DNA of 32,954 nucleotides from Candidatus Woesearchaeota archaeon (GTDB taxonomy: Archaea > Nanobdellota > Nanobdellia > Woesearchaeales > JAGWAF01). Every line of letters starts with the position of its first letter. The first letter of the stretch is position 1. The notes under the pieces were generated by a model. It was not told where the DNA came from. It worked only from the letters and a program-made list of their open reading frames with translations, and made no database searches. A program made the translations under genes and the position numbers. The stretch covers positions 6,521 through 39,474 of the forward strand of contig JAGVYP010000017.1 in assembly GCA_018303205.1 (NCBI GenBank). The letters are read 5' to 3'. Shown piece by piece: positions 1-9,093 of the stretch.

Positions 1-53
1 AAGCTTCCGTATCGGCATGTACTGCATTCCGCGGGAAACCCGGTAAGCTGTCC
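1..53 (+). rRNA. rrf: 5S rRNA, 3' portion (truncated by window edge)
   Basis: AAGC...CGG-A-TGTACTG...GGGAAACCCGGTAAGCTGTCC resembles the archaeal 5S 3' half (AAGC...CGGnAGUACUG...GGGAAnCCnGG..GCnGnCC); followed by a T-rich tract. Confidence 0.6.
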
Positions 54-82
54 ACTTTTTTATCTTTGTTCTTATTTTTTTA
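54..82 (+). terminator. T-rich termination tract after 5S rRNA
   Basis: acttttttatctttgttcttattttttt directly follows the putative 5S 3' end. Confidence 0.5.
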
Positions 83-187
83 AAATACAAATTCTAAACA
101 AGAAGGATCGTTTCAAAAATAATGAAAAAGAAAAAATAGAATAGATAAAAAAAACTTCATGAACAAGTCTGAAGGAGCTGTTTTTAC

Positions 188-241
188 AAAAAAATCTTCA
201 CCGCAACACACCTGTAAGCAGGTTTACTTGGTGCAGTGAAG
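188..241 (-). terminator. Hairpin plus T-run, downstream of the 67-aa ORF
   Basis: Nested stems CTTCAC(196-201)/GTGAAG(236-241) and ACCTG(210-214)/CAGGT(219-223); on the minus strand GTGAAG is followed by A then 7 T. Confidence 0.5.
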
Positions 242-253
242 CAAAAAAAAAGT

Positions 254-457
254 TTATGCCACAAGTTCTTCTTGACTTAAGTCAATAGTCTCAGACGTTT
301 CTTCGTTAGACAAGACTTTTTCATAATACGCAACCGGTTTAATATCTGTAATAACCGTGCGATGTACTACAAAACGTCCATCTTTGCTACGAAACATCTT
401 CGCTTCCAAATACGGCATTTTTCTCAATTGTTCTTCTTTTTTGTTTGTTAATCCCAT
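254..457 (-). CDS. Small conserved-looking hypothetical protein (67 aa)
   Basis: ORF with a strong archaeal SD (TTGAGGTGATCCC) just upstream of ATG. Confidence 0.7.
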   Translation of the reverse strand: MGLTNKKEEQLRKMPYLEAKMFRSKDGRFVVHRTVITDIKPVAYYEKVLSNEETSETIDLSQEELVA

Positions 458-590
458 GGGATCACCTCAACAAAAAGGAGATGGTATGCTTAATAGCACT
501 TTCCTAGAAAAAAATGAAAAATGTCCGGTACGAGAGAAAAAGAACCGAAAGAAAAACGGGAAAAAAAGAGAAAGAACAAAAAAAACACGA

Positions 591-1709
591 CTAATCCGGA
601 ATTTCTATGGTGATTTCGCCTGTCGTTTCATTGATGTCCTTGAACAGAGAATGATGTTGCAACATTTTTTTAATTTCATCCCAAGAATGAGTTTTATGTA
701 ATGCTTTCATTTGATGAAGCAACGAGGAAACCTCTTGATAATGTTCATAGAGCAATTCACCAGCACGCTGCGCATGCCTTCTTTGTTCTTCCATCTTTTC
801 TATCTGTTTAGTTTGCGCATCAATAATAACCATAACCTTGGAAAGCTTTTTGTTTTGTATATTTTGTTTTTTTTGATGTTGCTGTAACTGTAAAGTCTGA
901 GAAAAAACAATGTTAAGAGCTTCATGAAACGTAGTATATTCTTCTTGAGTGTTCTTGGCATAACAATGAAGTAGATAAGGAACAATATCAATAATCTTTT
1001 CTCCCTCTTTGATAAGATATCCTTTTGTTTTTTCCTTCAGAAAAGAAAGAATCGTGAGATGTAATGATTTCCATTGGGTCTGAGTAAATTGAGTAGCCTT
1101 CACGTCAATCTTTGCACGCACGCAGAGCTCTTCAGCATACATTCTTCCCATACCGAGATTAATCGCTAAAGTCTTTGAGATATTCTCCTCAAAAGAAAGA
1201 GACTGCAACTGTTCAAGGGAAAGATCAAAAACATTCACAGAACGCGAAGGATGCTCATAAGGAATACCACCACGTAAAACACGATCACTCAAGGATTGAG
1301 GTTGGATCAAAGAAAGAATCTTTTGCTGCTCATCACAAAGCACAAGATTACCCTTCCCAAAAAATTCTAAGAAAAGATGAAAAAGAGCATCTTTAGTAGA
1401 AAAGATCATTTCTACAATACGTTCTGAGTCTTTTTGAACCAGATCTTGTAGACGCGCATTGATCAATTTTTTTCTCAAAAAAACACAAAAGCCAGAGGGA
1501 ACTTCAGGTGTTTCACCTTTTTCAGAAGAAAGATACAGAAGAGAAGGCAAGGTAATATGAAGAAATTGTTTTCCAAGATTCGGAACATGCAGATGAAGAA
1601 TAATCTTCAAAGGTTCAGGATGAAACACTTTCTCCACTTTTGCTCCCAGAAGAAACTGCAATTCCTGTATCAAAACATGAAGTTCGAGAGTACGCATTTC
1701 GTCTTTCAT
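591..1709 (-). CDS. NFACT-N/Rqc2-like protein lacking the C-terminal NFACT-R domain
   Basis: N-terminal MRTLELHVLIQELQFLLGAKVEKVF...FLRKKL and coiled-coil C-terminus (GELLYEHYQEV...SWDEIKKML) typical of archaeal NFACT proteins; TATA-like CTTATAAATGG upstream. Confidence 0.8.
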   Translation of the reverse strand: MKDEMRTLELHVLIQELQFLLGAKVEKVFHPEPLKIILHLHVPNLGKQFLHITLPSLLYLSSEKGETPEVPSGFCVFLRKKLINARLQDLVQKDSERIVEMIFSTKDALFHLFLEFFGKGNLVLCDEQQKILSLIQPQSLSDRVLRGGIPYEHPSRSVNVFDLSLEQLQSLSFEENISKTLAINLGMGRMYAEELCVRAKIDVKATQFTQTQWKSLHLTILSFLKEKTKGYLIKEGEKIIDIVPYLLHCYAKNTQEEYTTFHEALNIVFSQTLQLQQHQKKQNIQNKKLSKVMVIIDAQTKQIEKMEEQRRHAQRAGELLYEHYQEVSSLLHQMKALHKTHSWDEIKKMLQHHSLFKDINETTGEITIEIPD

Positions 1710-1978
1710 ACAAGCCTTTATTCTTTGACCATTTATAAGTTTATTCTTTGAGGACGTGATAAAAGTAATTTTTATTTATTTTTTTAGGTATTTCTTTGTC
1801 ATTCCTTGTTCTTGATTTATTTGGTATTTTTTCATTCTTTATTTTTGAATTATTTTTAATTATTTTTTATAAAAAGAGGATGGTGAAATAAAAAGAAGAG
1901 ATAAGATAAAAATAAGAAAGATATAGAGAAATAGGCAAAACAGAAAAAATAAAAGAAGAAGGAGGGAGAAGGAATAGC

Positions 1979-3739
1979 TTATTCTTTTTTACGCCTATAT
2001 ACTGCAGCAATGATATGACTCTTCTTAGTAATATAATGAATAAAGACAACGAAAAGGAAGAGCACGACAGCATAGACTACGAGAAGAACAAGATCAATAC
2101 CCATCTGATACACATGCGCTTGAAAGAGAATAGTCCTTCTCAAAAGATTAACAGCAATAACAAAAGGATTATACTGCACAAGGGAAGAAACAAAAGAAGG
2201 AACCGTTTCCAGAGGAAGGATCACATCAGAAAGAAAAAGGAATAATGATCCCACAGAGATGGAAGCCAAGTTTGCTGTTTCAGGAGATTTAAAGAGATAA
2301 CCAATAACCATACCTATACTGGTAAAGAGTGCACAGACAAAAAATAAAACAGTAAGGGTATCAAAAATAGTAAAAAGCACTTGAGTAGAGAAGAATAACC
2401 CTGCTACAACGAGGATAACCGTCAGCTGAAGAAGGAGAATGATCATTGCAGTAAAGAAAATTGCCGCAAGAGAAGTAATATCTCGCACAGGAGTCATGAA
2501 ATTACGAAACGCTGCATTTGAACCTTTCTCTATTTGAATAAGAGTAGCAACAAGCATAACACTCGTAAAAAGAGCAATAAGGACAAGAAGCACAGGAAAG
2601 ATATAATTTAACCTTGACTTGTCAGAAGTTACCGGTTTTACAGTAGTAGTAATGGGATTTACAATGGTAGCAGGATCAGTAACCTCAACCTTATTTGCCA
2701 AATTTTCAATGTTATTAATCGTTTGTTGCATATCAATAATATGATGTAAACTGCGATCAATAGTAAACTTCATATAATCCAGATTTTCAGCAGTACTACT
2801 CTTTGCGCCTGTTGCAGCACTTAATTTACTACTCGTACTATCCAATTGGGAAATGATCTGAGTAGCAAGCAAACTTAATTGATGAATGTCTTGCTTGGTA
2901 TCTACAAAGAGTTGATCTGTCTGCTGAGTAAGAAGATCAAGATCAGTTTGCGCATCATCCAAAAGTACCGTAAGATTATTTTTATCTGACTCACTAATAG
3001 CAACAGTACCCAGTTTATTGCGCAAAGCAGTTACCAAGTCCTGCGTTTGTTGTAAATTGTCAGTTACCATGCCATCAATACGTTTCATAAGAAAATCTAC
3101 TTTTGCTTCCTGAGCAGAAAGATTTCCCGTATCAAAAAGAGTTTTATCAATAGCAAGATCTAATCCCTTAATGGATTCTGTGACTTGTTCAATACGCTGA
3201 TAGAGCTGATCATTCTGCGTAGTCATACTTACCAAAATGCCCCTCTTTGCTTTCATGAGATCACGCACTTCTTCAAGAGTAGTAATCAACTGCGTCGTAA
3301 GATTTAAGCTCAGCTCAGAACTCGTCATTGAAATCGTAGCAGAAGTTGCTTCCAAGATGTTATAGACTAAATTCACTCTAGAAAAATCCGCATAAAAAAT
3401 GATCTCATTCTTAGCATGGGGTTCCAAAGAAAAAATATCTGAAAAAACAGCACACAGATGCACAACACCTGTTTTAATGGCATCAATACAGTCCTCAGCA
3501 CTGGTAAATCGTGTAATAGCAAAATGATTTTCTCCAAGATCCTCAAGAAAAGATTGCACAAGCTCAGTTTCTTCAGGAGCATACATACCCACGTTTACTT
3601 TAAACAGATTAGAATTATTAAAAGCAATCCCTACTAAAAGAATAACAAGCAAAGGCCCTAAAATGACAATAAGGCTGGACATACGAGCACGTAATAAAAG
3701 ACGAAAATTTTTTTGTACCAAGGTAATCAGATTGCTCAT
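1979..3739 (-). CDS. ABC-2 type transporter permease with large extracytoplasmic coiled-coil insert
   Basis: N-terminal TM, long helical region, six C-terminal TM segments; overlaps the ATPase gene by 4 nt. Confidence 0.85.
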   Translation of the reverse strand: MSNLITLVQKNFRLLLRARMSSLIVILGPLLVILLVGIAFNNSNLFKVNVGMYAPEETELVQSFLEDLGENHFAITRFTSAEDCIDAIKTGVVHLCAVFSDIFSLEPHAKNEIIFYADFSRVNLVYNILEATSATISMTSSELSLNLTTQLITTLEEVRDLMKAKRGILVSMTTQNDQLYQRIEQVTESIKGLDLAIDKTLFDTGNLSAQEAKVDFLMKRIDGMVTDNLQQTQDLVTALRNKLGTVAISESDKNNLTVLLDDAQTDLDLLTQQTDQLFVDTKQDIHQLSLLATQIISQLDSTSSKLSAATGAKSSTAENLDYMKFTIDRSLHHIIDMQQTINNIENLANKVEVTDPATIVNPITTTVKPVTSDKSRLNYIFPVLLVLIALFTSVMLVATLIQIEKGSNAAFRNFMTPVRDITSLAAIFFTAMIILLLQLTVILVVAGLFFSTQVLFTIFDTLTVLFFVCALFTSIGMVIGYLFKSPETANLASISVGSLFLFLSDVILPLETVPSFVSSLVQYNPFVIAVNLLRRTILFQAHVYQMGIDLVLLVVYAVVLFLFVVFIHYITKKSHIIAAVYRRKKE

Positions 3740-4848
3740 CTTTTCAACATCGTTTCAAAAATTTCCTGAATAGACGGCCTATTTACATCAATATCCAAGA
3801 GTTGCTGTTTTGACTTATTGATCAACATAATAAGAGCTTGCAGGGTTTGCTGGGGGTACAGTGTATAAAGCACTGCTTTATGGCGTTCAATATGCATTTT
3901 AGTAATGCCCAACTCCTTTTGTTGTTTGAGCTTGGCAAGAAGAGGCTCATACTGATGGGACACGATTTGAAAATGAATTTCATAATTATTAGTATAATAC
4001 TTTTTAAGTTCAAGAGGAGTTCCAATAGCAACAATGGCATGATTGTACAAAACAGCAAGCCTATCACAGAAAGATTCTAACTCACTCAAAAAATGAGAAG
4101 TGAGAACAATAGTTGTTCCTGTCTTATTAATTTCCTGCACCAGAGCCCACATTTCTCCTCTCAAAAAAGGATCTAAGTCAGCAGTAGGCTCATCCAAAAT
4201 GAGAATTTTAGGATTATGAATAAGAGCACAACCAATATCCAGGCGCTTTTGCATTCCCCTGGAAAGATCACTTCCAAATTTATCTTTGCTACCTTCTAAA
4301 CCAAGAAGTTTGAGAAGACTATTTTTATTCTTTTGAATTTCTTCACCCTTCAAACCATATAAACTCGCAAAATACTCCAAGTTTTCCTCTACCGTAAGAT
4401 TTTCATAAAAAGAAGGACTTTGCGTAGAAAATCCAAACAGACTTTTTATCGCATTAGGATTAGGAATAAACTTTTCTACTTCATACGTAGGCTCTGCATC
4501 AATATTCAGTGTTACTCCACCTTCATCAGGCTCAACAAAGCCTACCAAGGTATTTAACAAAGTCGTTTTTCCACAACCACTTACTCCGATAACTGCAAAA
4601 ATTTCACCTGCGTAAATATCAAGAGTAACACAATTCAAAACAACCTCTTTACCAAAATGCTTACTAACATTTTTTAATTGCAGAAGAGGCTTTGCTCCTG
4701 AACGAAAAGTATTTAAGACATGTTCAATAACCTTTTGCGGCCAACCTTTTTCCTGAAGAGCTACCCTAATGTCCTGCAAGGTTGCTCCTTTTTCTAACGC
4801 TTGCTTCGTAAATTGCTTTATGTCCTTCAAAGAAACCACAGCAACCAT
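3736..4848 (-). CDS. ABC transporter ATP-binding protein
   Basis: Walker A GVSGCGKTT, signature LSRGMQKRL, Walker B ILILDEPTADLD; extra N-terminal ~50-aa helical domain. Confidence 0.95.
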   Translation of the reverse strand: MVAVVSLKDIKQFTKQALEKGATLQDIRVALQEKGWPQKVIEHVLNTFRSGAKPLLQLKNVSKHFGKEVVLNCVTLDIYAGEIFAVIGVSGCGKTTLLNTLVGFVEPDEGGVTLNIDAEPTYEVEKFIPNPNAIKSLFGFSTQSPSFYENLTVEENLEYFASLYGLKGEEIQKNKNSLLKLLGLEGSKDKFGSDLSRGMQKRLDIGCALIHNPKILILDEPTADLDPFLRGEMWALVQEINKTGTTIVLTSHFLSELESFCDRLAVLYNHAIVAIGTPLELKKYYTNNYEIHFQIVSHQYEPLLAKLKQQKELGITKMHIERHKAVLYTLYPQQTLQALIMLINKSKQQLLDIDVNRPSIQEIFETMLKR

Positions 4849-4919
4849 ACCCTGAAGCTGGAAAGCGCTATTTTAAAGTTACCGTTACTACTTCGAAATA
4901 AAAAATTACTACAAAATTA

Positions 4920-6125
4920 CTAGGAAAAGAGAATATCCCAGGGTGCACCCAGAAGCGCTTTTTCTTCATGGATAAAAGAACGCAAGCTAGAAGAGTTGCT
5001 ATTCAGTTCTTCATAGGTATGATCTGCATGGTAACGATAAATCACCTCTTTAAGAAGGTCACCTTCAAGAGCAGCATCAACATGCACATGTTCCAGAACC
5101 TCTTGATCTAAAACAAGACCATTACCAACAAAGGTAGTAGAAGAGGTATCCCCATCAACAAATTTGAGTGAAGTAGCGTTCACAAGAAGCAGAAAACGAT
5201 CATCCCCCTCAGAAAGAATGTATCCTGCACCAAAAGGGATTCCATCAGAGATTTCAAGGTCACCTGCTTTTAAGGTATTTAGAAACTCACCGTTTATTTT
5301 AAGCTTTACACCACTGCCATCTTCATCGACAGGATTAGAGATGGCAGCAACTTCTAAAGAGTACTCTTTGCCATTGAATGAAATATTCTTGGTTTCACCT
5401 TCAGCCAAAAGCAGTGTTTGTTCTCCCCTCATAAGAGAAATACTCAAACGACTTCCATCTTGCACAACATTGCTCACGACATAAGGAGTGTTTAAAAGTG
5501 TAAGAGTTGAGGTAGGAAGAAGAGATAAAGGAACATTAGAAAAGAGAAAGCGCAAAGAAAAAATAGGACCCTTATTTTGGAAGCTATAAGAAGCTTGATC
5601 AAGAGTAAGTGTGTCTGATAACAGGTTTTCTAAAAAAGAGACTTCTTGTTGAAAAGAAGATGCACTTCCATTAAGAGGGGTAATGACTCCTTGTGTTGGA
5701 AAATGGGAGAGAGTAACTTTTAAGGGTTGAACAAGGGGGGCTTGAGGAGTAATATTGGTAGTGTTTTCTATCGTGGCATTGGTTATGTTTGTTATATTTT
5801 GGACAGGAAGTACGGGTGGTTCAGGAACAGCTGGTGTTTGGACTTCTTGAGGCTGTTCTTGTGGTGGAGGAGCAACAGATTCTTTTTGAGCTTCATTTGT
5901 TTGTTCACTGATATTTTCAGAGAGTAAAGACTCAGATTCACTTTCTTCAGAAGAGTAATAGTAAAAAATAGATAAGAGTATTATAATGAGTATTGCCCAA
6001 AACCAGAATCTTTGATACCAGGGCTTAGGCTTAACCTGCCATCTCTTATGAGGATTAAGATGTTTATCATGAAGAACCCTGAAACGGAGTAGTCTTACCC
6101 TCCAACGTTCAAAAAAAGAGATCAT
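4920..6125 (-). CDS. Hypothetical membrane-anchored protein (start likely at MISFFERW)
   Basis: Single N-terminal TM, Pro/Asn-rich linker, C-terminal domain; TATA CTTTATAAATT ~25 nt upstream of ATG at 6125 suggests a leaderless start. Confidence 0.7.
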   Translation of the reverse strand: MISFFERWRVRLLRFRVLHDKHLNPHKRWQVKPKPWYQRFWFWAILIIILLSIFYYYSSEESESESLLSENISEQTNEAQKESVAPPPQEQPQEVQTPAVPEPPVLPVQNITNITNATIENTTNITPQAPLVQPLKVTLSHFPTQGVITPLNGSASSFQQEVSFLENLLSDTLTLDQASYSFQNKGPIFSLRFLFSNVPLSLLPTSTLTLLNTPYVVSNVVQDGSRLSISLMRGEQTLLLAEGETKNISFNGKEYSLEVAAISNPVDEDGSGVKLKINGEFLNTLKAGDLEISDGIPFGAGYILSEGDDRFLLLVNATSLKFVDGDTSSTTFVGNGLVLDQEVLEHVHVDAALEGDLLKEVIYRYHADHTYEELNSNSSSLRSFIHEEKALLGAPWDILFS

Positions 6126-6241
6126 AACAACCTTGGCACTGTCAAATTTATAAAGGTTGCGAAGCAATTTTAAGCATCTTTTTAGAAAGATCTCTTTTTG
6201 GAAACAAAAAATATAAAAGAAGGAAAAAAGTACCCTAGAAC

Positions 6242-6679
6242 ATGCAATGTGAAATGTGCGGTAAAGACGCTCCCTTGTTTCTCACAAAGATTGAGAACAC
6301 CCCCATACAGGTTTGCAAGCTCTGCACGACCTATGGACAAGTTTTGCGTGCTCCTCCCAAGCCCATTGAAAAGAAGATGAAGAAAGAGATTGAAGAGCCT
6401 ATCATTCTTATTGTGAATGCATATGCTTCCCTGATTAAAACAGCAAGGGAAAAAAGAGGAATGACTCAAGAATTTCTTGCAAAACAACTTGGAGAAAAAG
6501 AGTCAGTGATACAAAAAATAGAATCAGGACATTTCCAACCCAGTATCCCCTTAGCAAAAAAGATGGAAAGCACACTGCACATCACTCTGATTGAAGAAGA
6601 AACACCAGAAGCAATACTTCCGATTTCTCAAAAAGAAAAAGAAGGATTTACCATCGCAGATTTTATAAAAAAGAAATAA
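6242..6679 (+). CDS. MBF1-like zinc-ribbon + HTH transcription factor
   Basis: CEMCGK...CKLCTTYG zinc ribbon and helix-turn-helix MTQEFLAKQLGEKESVIQKIESG. Confidence 0.92.
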   Translation: MQCEMCGKDAPLFLTKIENTPIQVCKLCTTYGQVLRAPPKPIEKKMKKEIEEPIILIVNAYASLIKTAREKRGMTQEFLAKQLGEKESVIQKIESGHFQPSIPLAKKMESTLHITLIEEETPEAILPISQKEKEGFTIADFIKKK

Positions 6680-6819
6680 AAAGTAGTTCAATTTTCTTAT
6701 TTTTAGTTCGTATGGTTTATTCTTTATATTTTTAAAAAAAAAAAAGAATCAAAGAGGGATAGATAAGAAAAACTCATTTCAAAAAGAGATCAAAAGAAAA
6801 ATGAGAGAAAGAAGAAAAG

Positions 6820-8208
6820 TTATGTCTGAGCAATAAGATACCTGCAACGTTCTGTTGTAACATCATAAAGTATTGTTGTGTTCTGCTCTATGTACGTAAT
6901 CAGCGCTTCGTTTTCTTCTTTACAAAGAAGATCATCGGGAGGGCAGATAACGCCTCCTGCACATGTATCAAAATAAAGGGTATAGGATATGGAACTATGA
7001 ACATATGTTGAGAATTGTTTTGCAAGTCGTGCATCATAACGGGCATAATAGACAGGGATAACCGAAGCATTACTCACCAGAGCAACACGAGGATGGGTTG
7101 TAAGAACAGGTCCTGAAAAGTTTTGTTGTTCAAAAAAGTTCATTGCCTGATCTTCAAAATAATTTCTCGTTGGGATAATCAAGCTAAACGCAAAAAGAAA
7201 TGAAGAGATCAAAGAAAAAAGCAAAACGAGAACAAGAATTTTTTTATAAGAAAATTGATACTTTTCTATAACAAACATGATCCCCTGTGCTGCAAAGATG
7301 CAAAGAAAGGGAAGAAAGAATAAGGAATAACGATGATCTTTGCAAGTGATACTCATAAAATACAAAAAAGGAATGAGAGTGCTCATCAAAAGAAGAGGAT
7401 AATTTTTTATTTTTTTTCTCAAAAAAAGGCCACCTACACTTAAGAGAAGGAGAGGGTTAGAAAAAAAGAGTGATGAAAAATAGAAATACCAAGGCTTTGC
7501 ATAAAGCACATTACATCCTAAGACACTCCCGATAATCTCCTGCGCTTCGAAAATCACATTGAGATACGAGCCATAAAAAAGTTTATTCAGCAGCAAAAAA
7601 GGAACCAAAAAAATGAGATTACCTAAAATAAAAAGAGAAAGATGACGAAAACGCAGTTTGAGTGAAGAGGAAGAAAATAAAAGAGCAAAGCCAAGAACAA
7701 AAAGGAAAAGACCACTAGGAAATTTTGCAAGAATAGCTAAACTGATACCCATTCCTGCAAAGAAGAACTGTTTGCGCAAAAAAAGAAAATAAGCTGAAAG
7801 AATAAGAAACATCGCAAGAATTTCTGTATACACTTGACTACTCAGAAAAAGAAAGACACCACTAAAAGAAAAAAGAGTTATAGCAAGAAAATCTTCTTTT
7901 CTTGAAAGATGATGTTCGGTTATGAAAAAGAGGAGTAAAATACATCCTAAAGAAAGCGCAATTTGAAGAGCAATGCCCAAAAAAAAACTATGATGAAAGA
8001 ATTCGCCAAGGGTTAAGAGCAAAGGAAGTAAAGGTGGCCTAATAGGTTCCCAGATTCCTGAAATACCATCTGAGACAAGATATTTTGCCATAGCAAGATA
8101 CACAGAACTATCCCACCAGAGGGCAATATGTTGAAATTGTAAAATAATCCTTGCCAGCAAAGAAAGAAAAAGAATAAAAAAGATAATTAGTGAAGAGCGC
8201 AGCTTCAT
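6820..8208 (-). CDS. GT39/PMT-like membrane glycosyltransferase (GT-C)
   Basis: Multi-TM; HIALWWDSSVYLAMAKYL and PPLLPLLL resemble the ArnT/PMT family N-terminus. Confidence 0.8.
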   Translation of the reverse strand: MKLRSSLIIFFILFLSLLARIILQFQHIALWWDSSVYLAMAKYLVSDGISGIWEPIRPPLLPLLLTLGEFFHHSFFLGIALQIALSLGCILLLFFITEHHLSRKEDFLAITLFSFSGVFLFLSSQVYTEILAMFLILSAYFLFLRKQFFFAGMGISLAILAKFPSGLFLFVLGFALLFSSSSLKLRFRHLSLFILGNLIFLVPFLLLNKLFYGSYLNVIFEAQEIIGSVLGCNVLYAKPWYFYFSSLFFSNPLLLLSVGGLFLRKKIKNYPLLLMSTLIPFLYFMSITCKDHRYSLFFLPFLCIFAAQGIMFVIEKYQFSYKKILVLVLLFSLISSFLFAFSLIIPTRNYFEDQAMNFFEQQNFSGPVLTTHPRVALVSNASVIPVYYARYDARLAKQFSTYVHSSISYTLYFDTCAGGVICPPDDLLCKEENEALITYIEQNTTILYDVTTERCRYLIAQT

Positions 8209-8723
8209 ACGTTTCTAGGCACAACAAAGATATATATGTCTTTTGATGCTAATATGTTCGTGCGCGCTTGTGCATATCCTTGTGCTGGGACAGGATGTCC
8301 TAATTCTAACCTACAAAGATACGCAGTGAGTTTTGCATGGAGCGGAACAGCCAAGACCATTTCTAAAAGAGTAACTCTTCCCTGAGGAACATGAACATAC
8401 TGTGGAAAATGAGCAAAGGTAAAATCAGCAAGATAAGGACTCTGTTGTTGATCAACACAACTCAAGCCAAGGTGATACTCCTGATACTGTTCAAATTGTC
8501 CATAGAGAGCAGCTCGTAGTGTTTGAGAAGAACCTTGGGAAATCGTAAGAGTAGTATAAGGAACCAGGAACGGATTTTTATCCTGATATGCTGCACTCAC
8601 TAAAGAACGGTAATCATCAGAAGGCAAAGTCTCCTGTGAGCCCACAACGGTGTACAGCACCAAAAGAAGAAGGATAAAAAAAAGGATAAATCGCAAATCT
8701 CCTAAGCGATGTAACGGATGCAT
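8205..8723 (-). CDS. Hypothetical membrane-anchored extracytoplasmic protein
   Basis: ORF with one N-terminal TM; 4-nt overlap with the downstream GT39-like gene. Confidence 0.7.
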   Translation of the reverse strand: MHPLHRLGDLRFILFFILLLLVLYTVVGSQETLPSDDYRSLVSAAYQDKNPFLVPYTTLTISQGSSQTLRAALYGQFEQYQEYHLGLSCVDQQQSPYLADFTFAHFPQYVHVPQGRVTLLEMVLAVPLHAKLTAYLCRLELGHPVPAQGYAQARTNILASKDIYIFVVPRNV

Positions 8724-9093
8724 AAGAGAAGGGAATCATCTGACATTTTTAAGCGTTACGAAAAAAAAGTGTTGTCAAAAAAAGTGATAAAAACAAGGAA
8801 TGAATCTTTTTGAACCCTTTTTTATCATGTTATTTATAGGTTATTATTCATTTTTGACATTTTGAAAACAACGACAAATAAAGGATCATAAATCTTTTTT
8901 GGTATGATGTTCTTAGAAAAAGAATATTTGATTATTGACTATAAAAAAAGAAAAATACAGATAAATACTGCCCAAGATAATTTTTGACATTTTTAAAAAA
9001 ATTGTTTGTTGTACTAAATTAAAGAAAAATAAGAAAAAAATGAGATAAATAAGAAAGAGAGAAATAAGAAAGAGAGAAAGATAAAAGAGGTCT

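Noticed and set aside
357-701. 114-aa plus-strand ORF
   Set aside because: Antisense to the SD-supported 67-aa ORF and the NFACT gene end, extremely Lys/Arg-rich; shadow ORF.
9047-9076. Two copies of AAATAAGAAAGAGAG as a meaningful tandem repeat
   Set aside because: Low-complexity purine tract within the pyrimidine-rich 3' region of the minus-strand gene; likely composition-driven.
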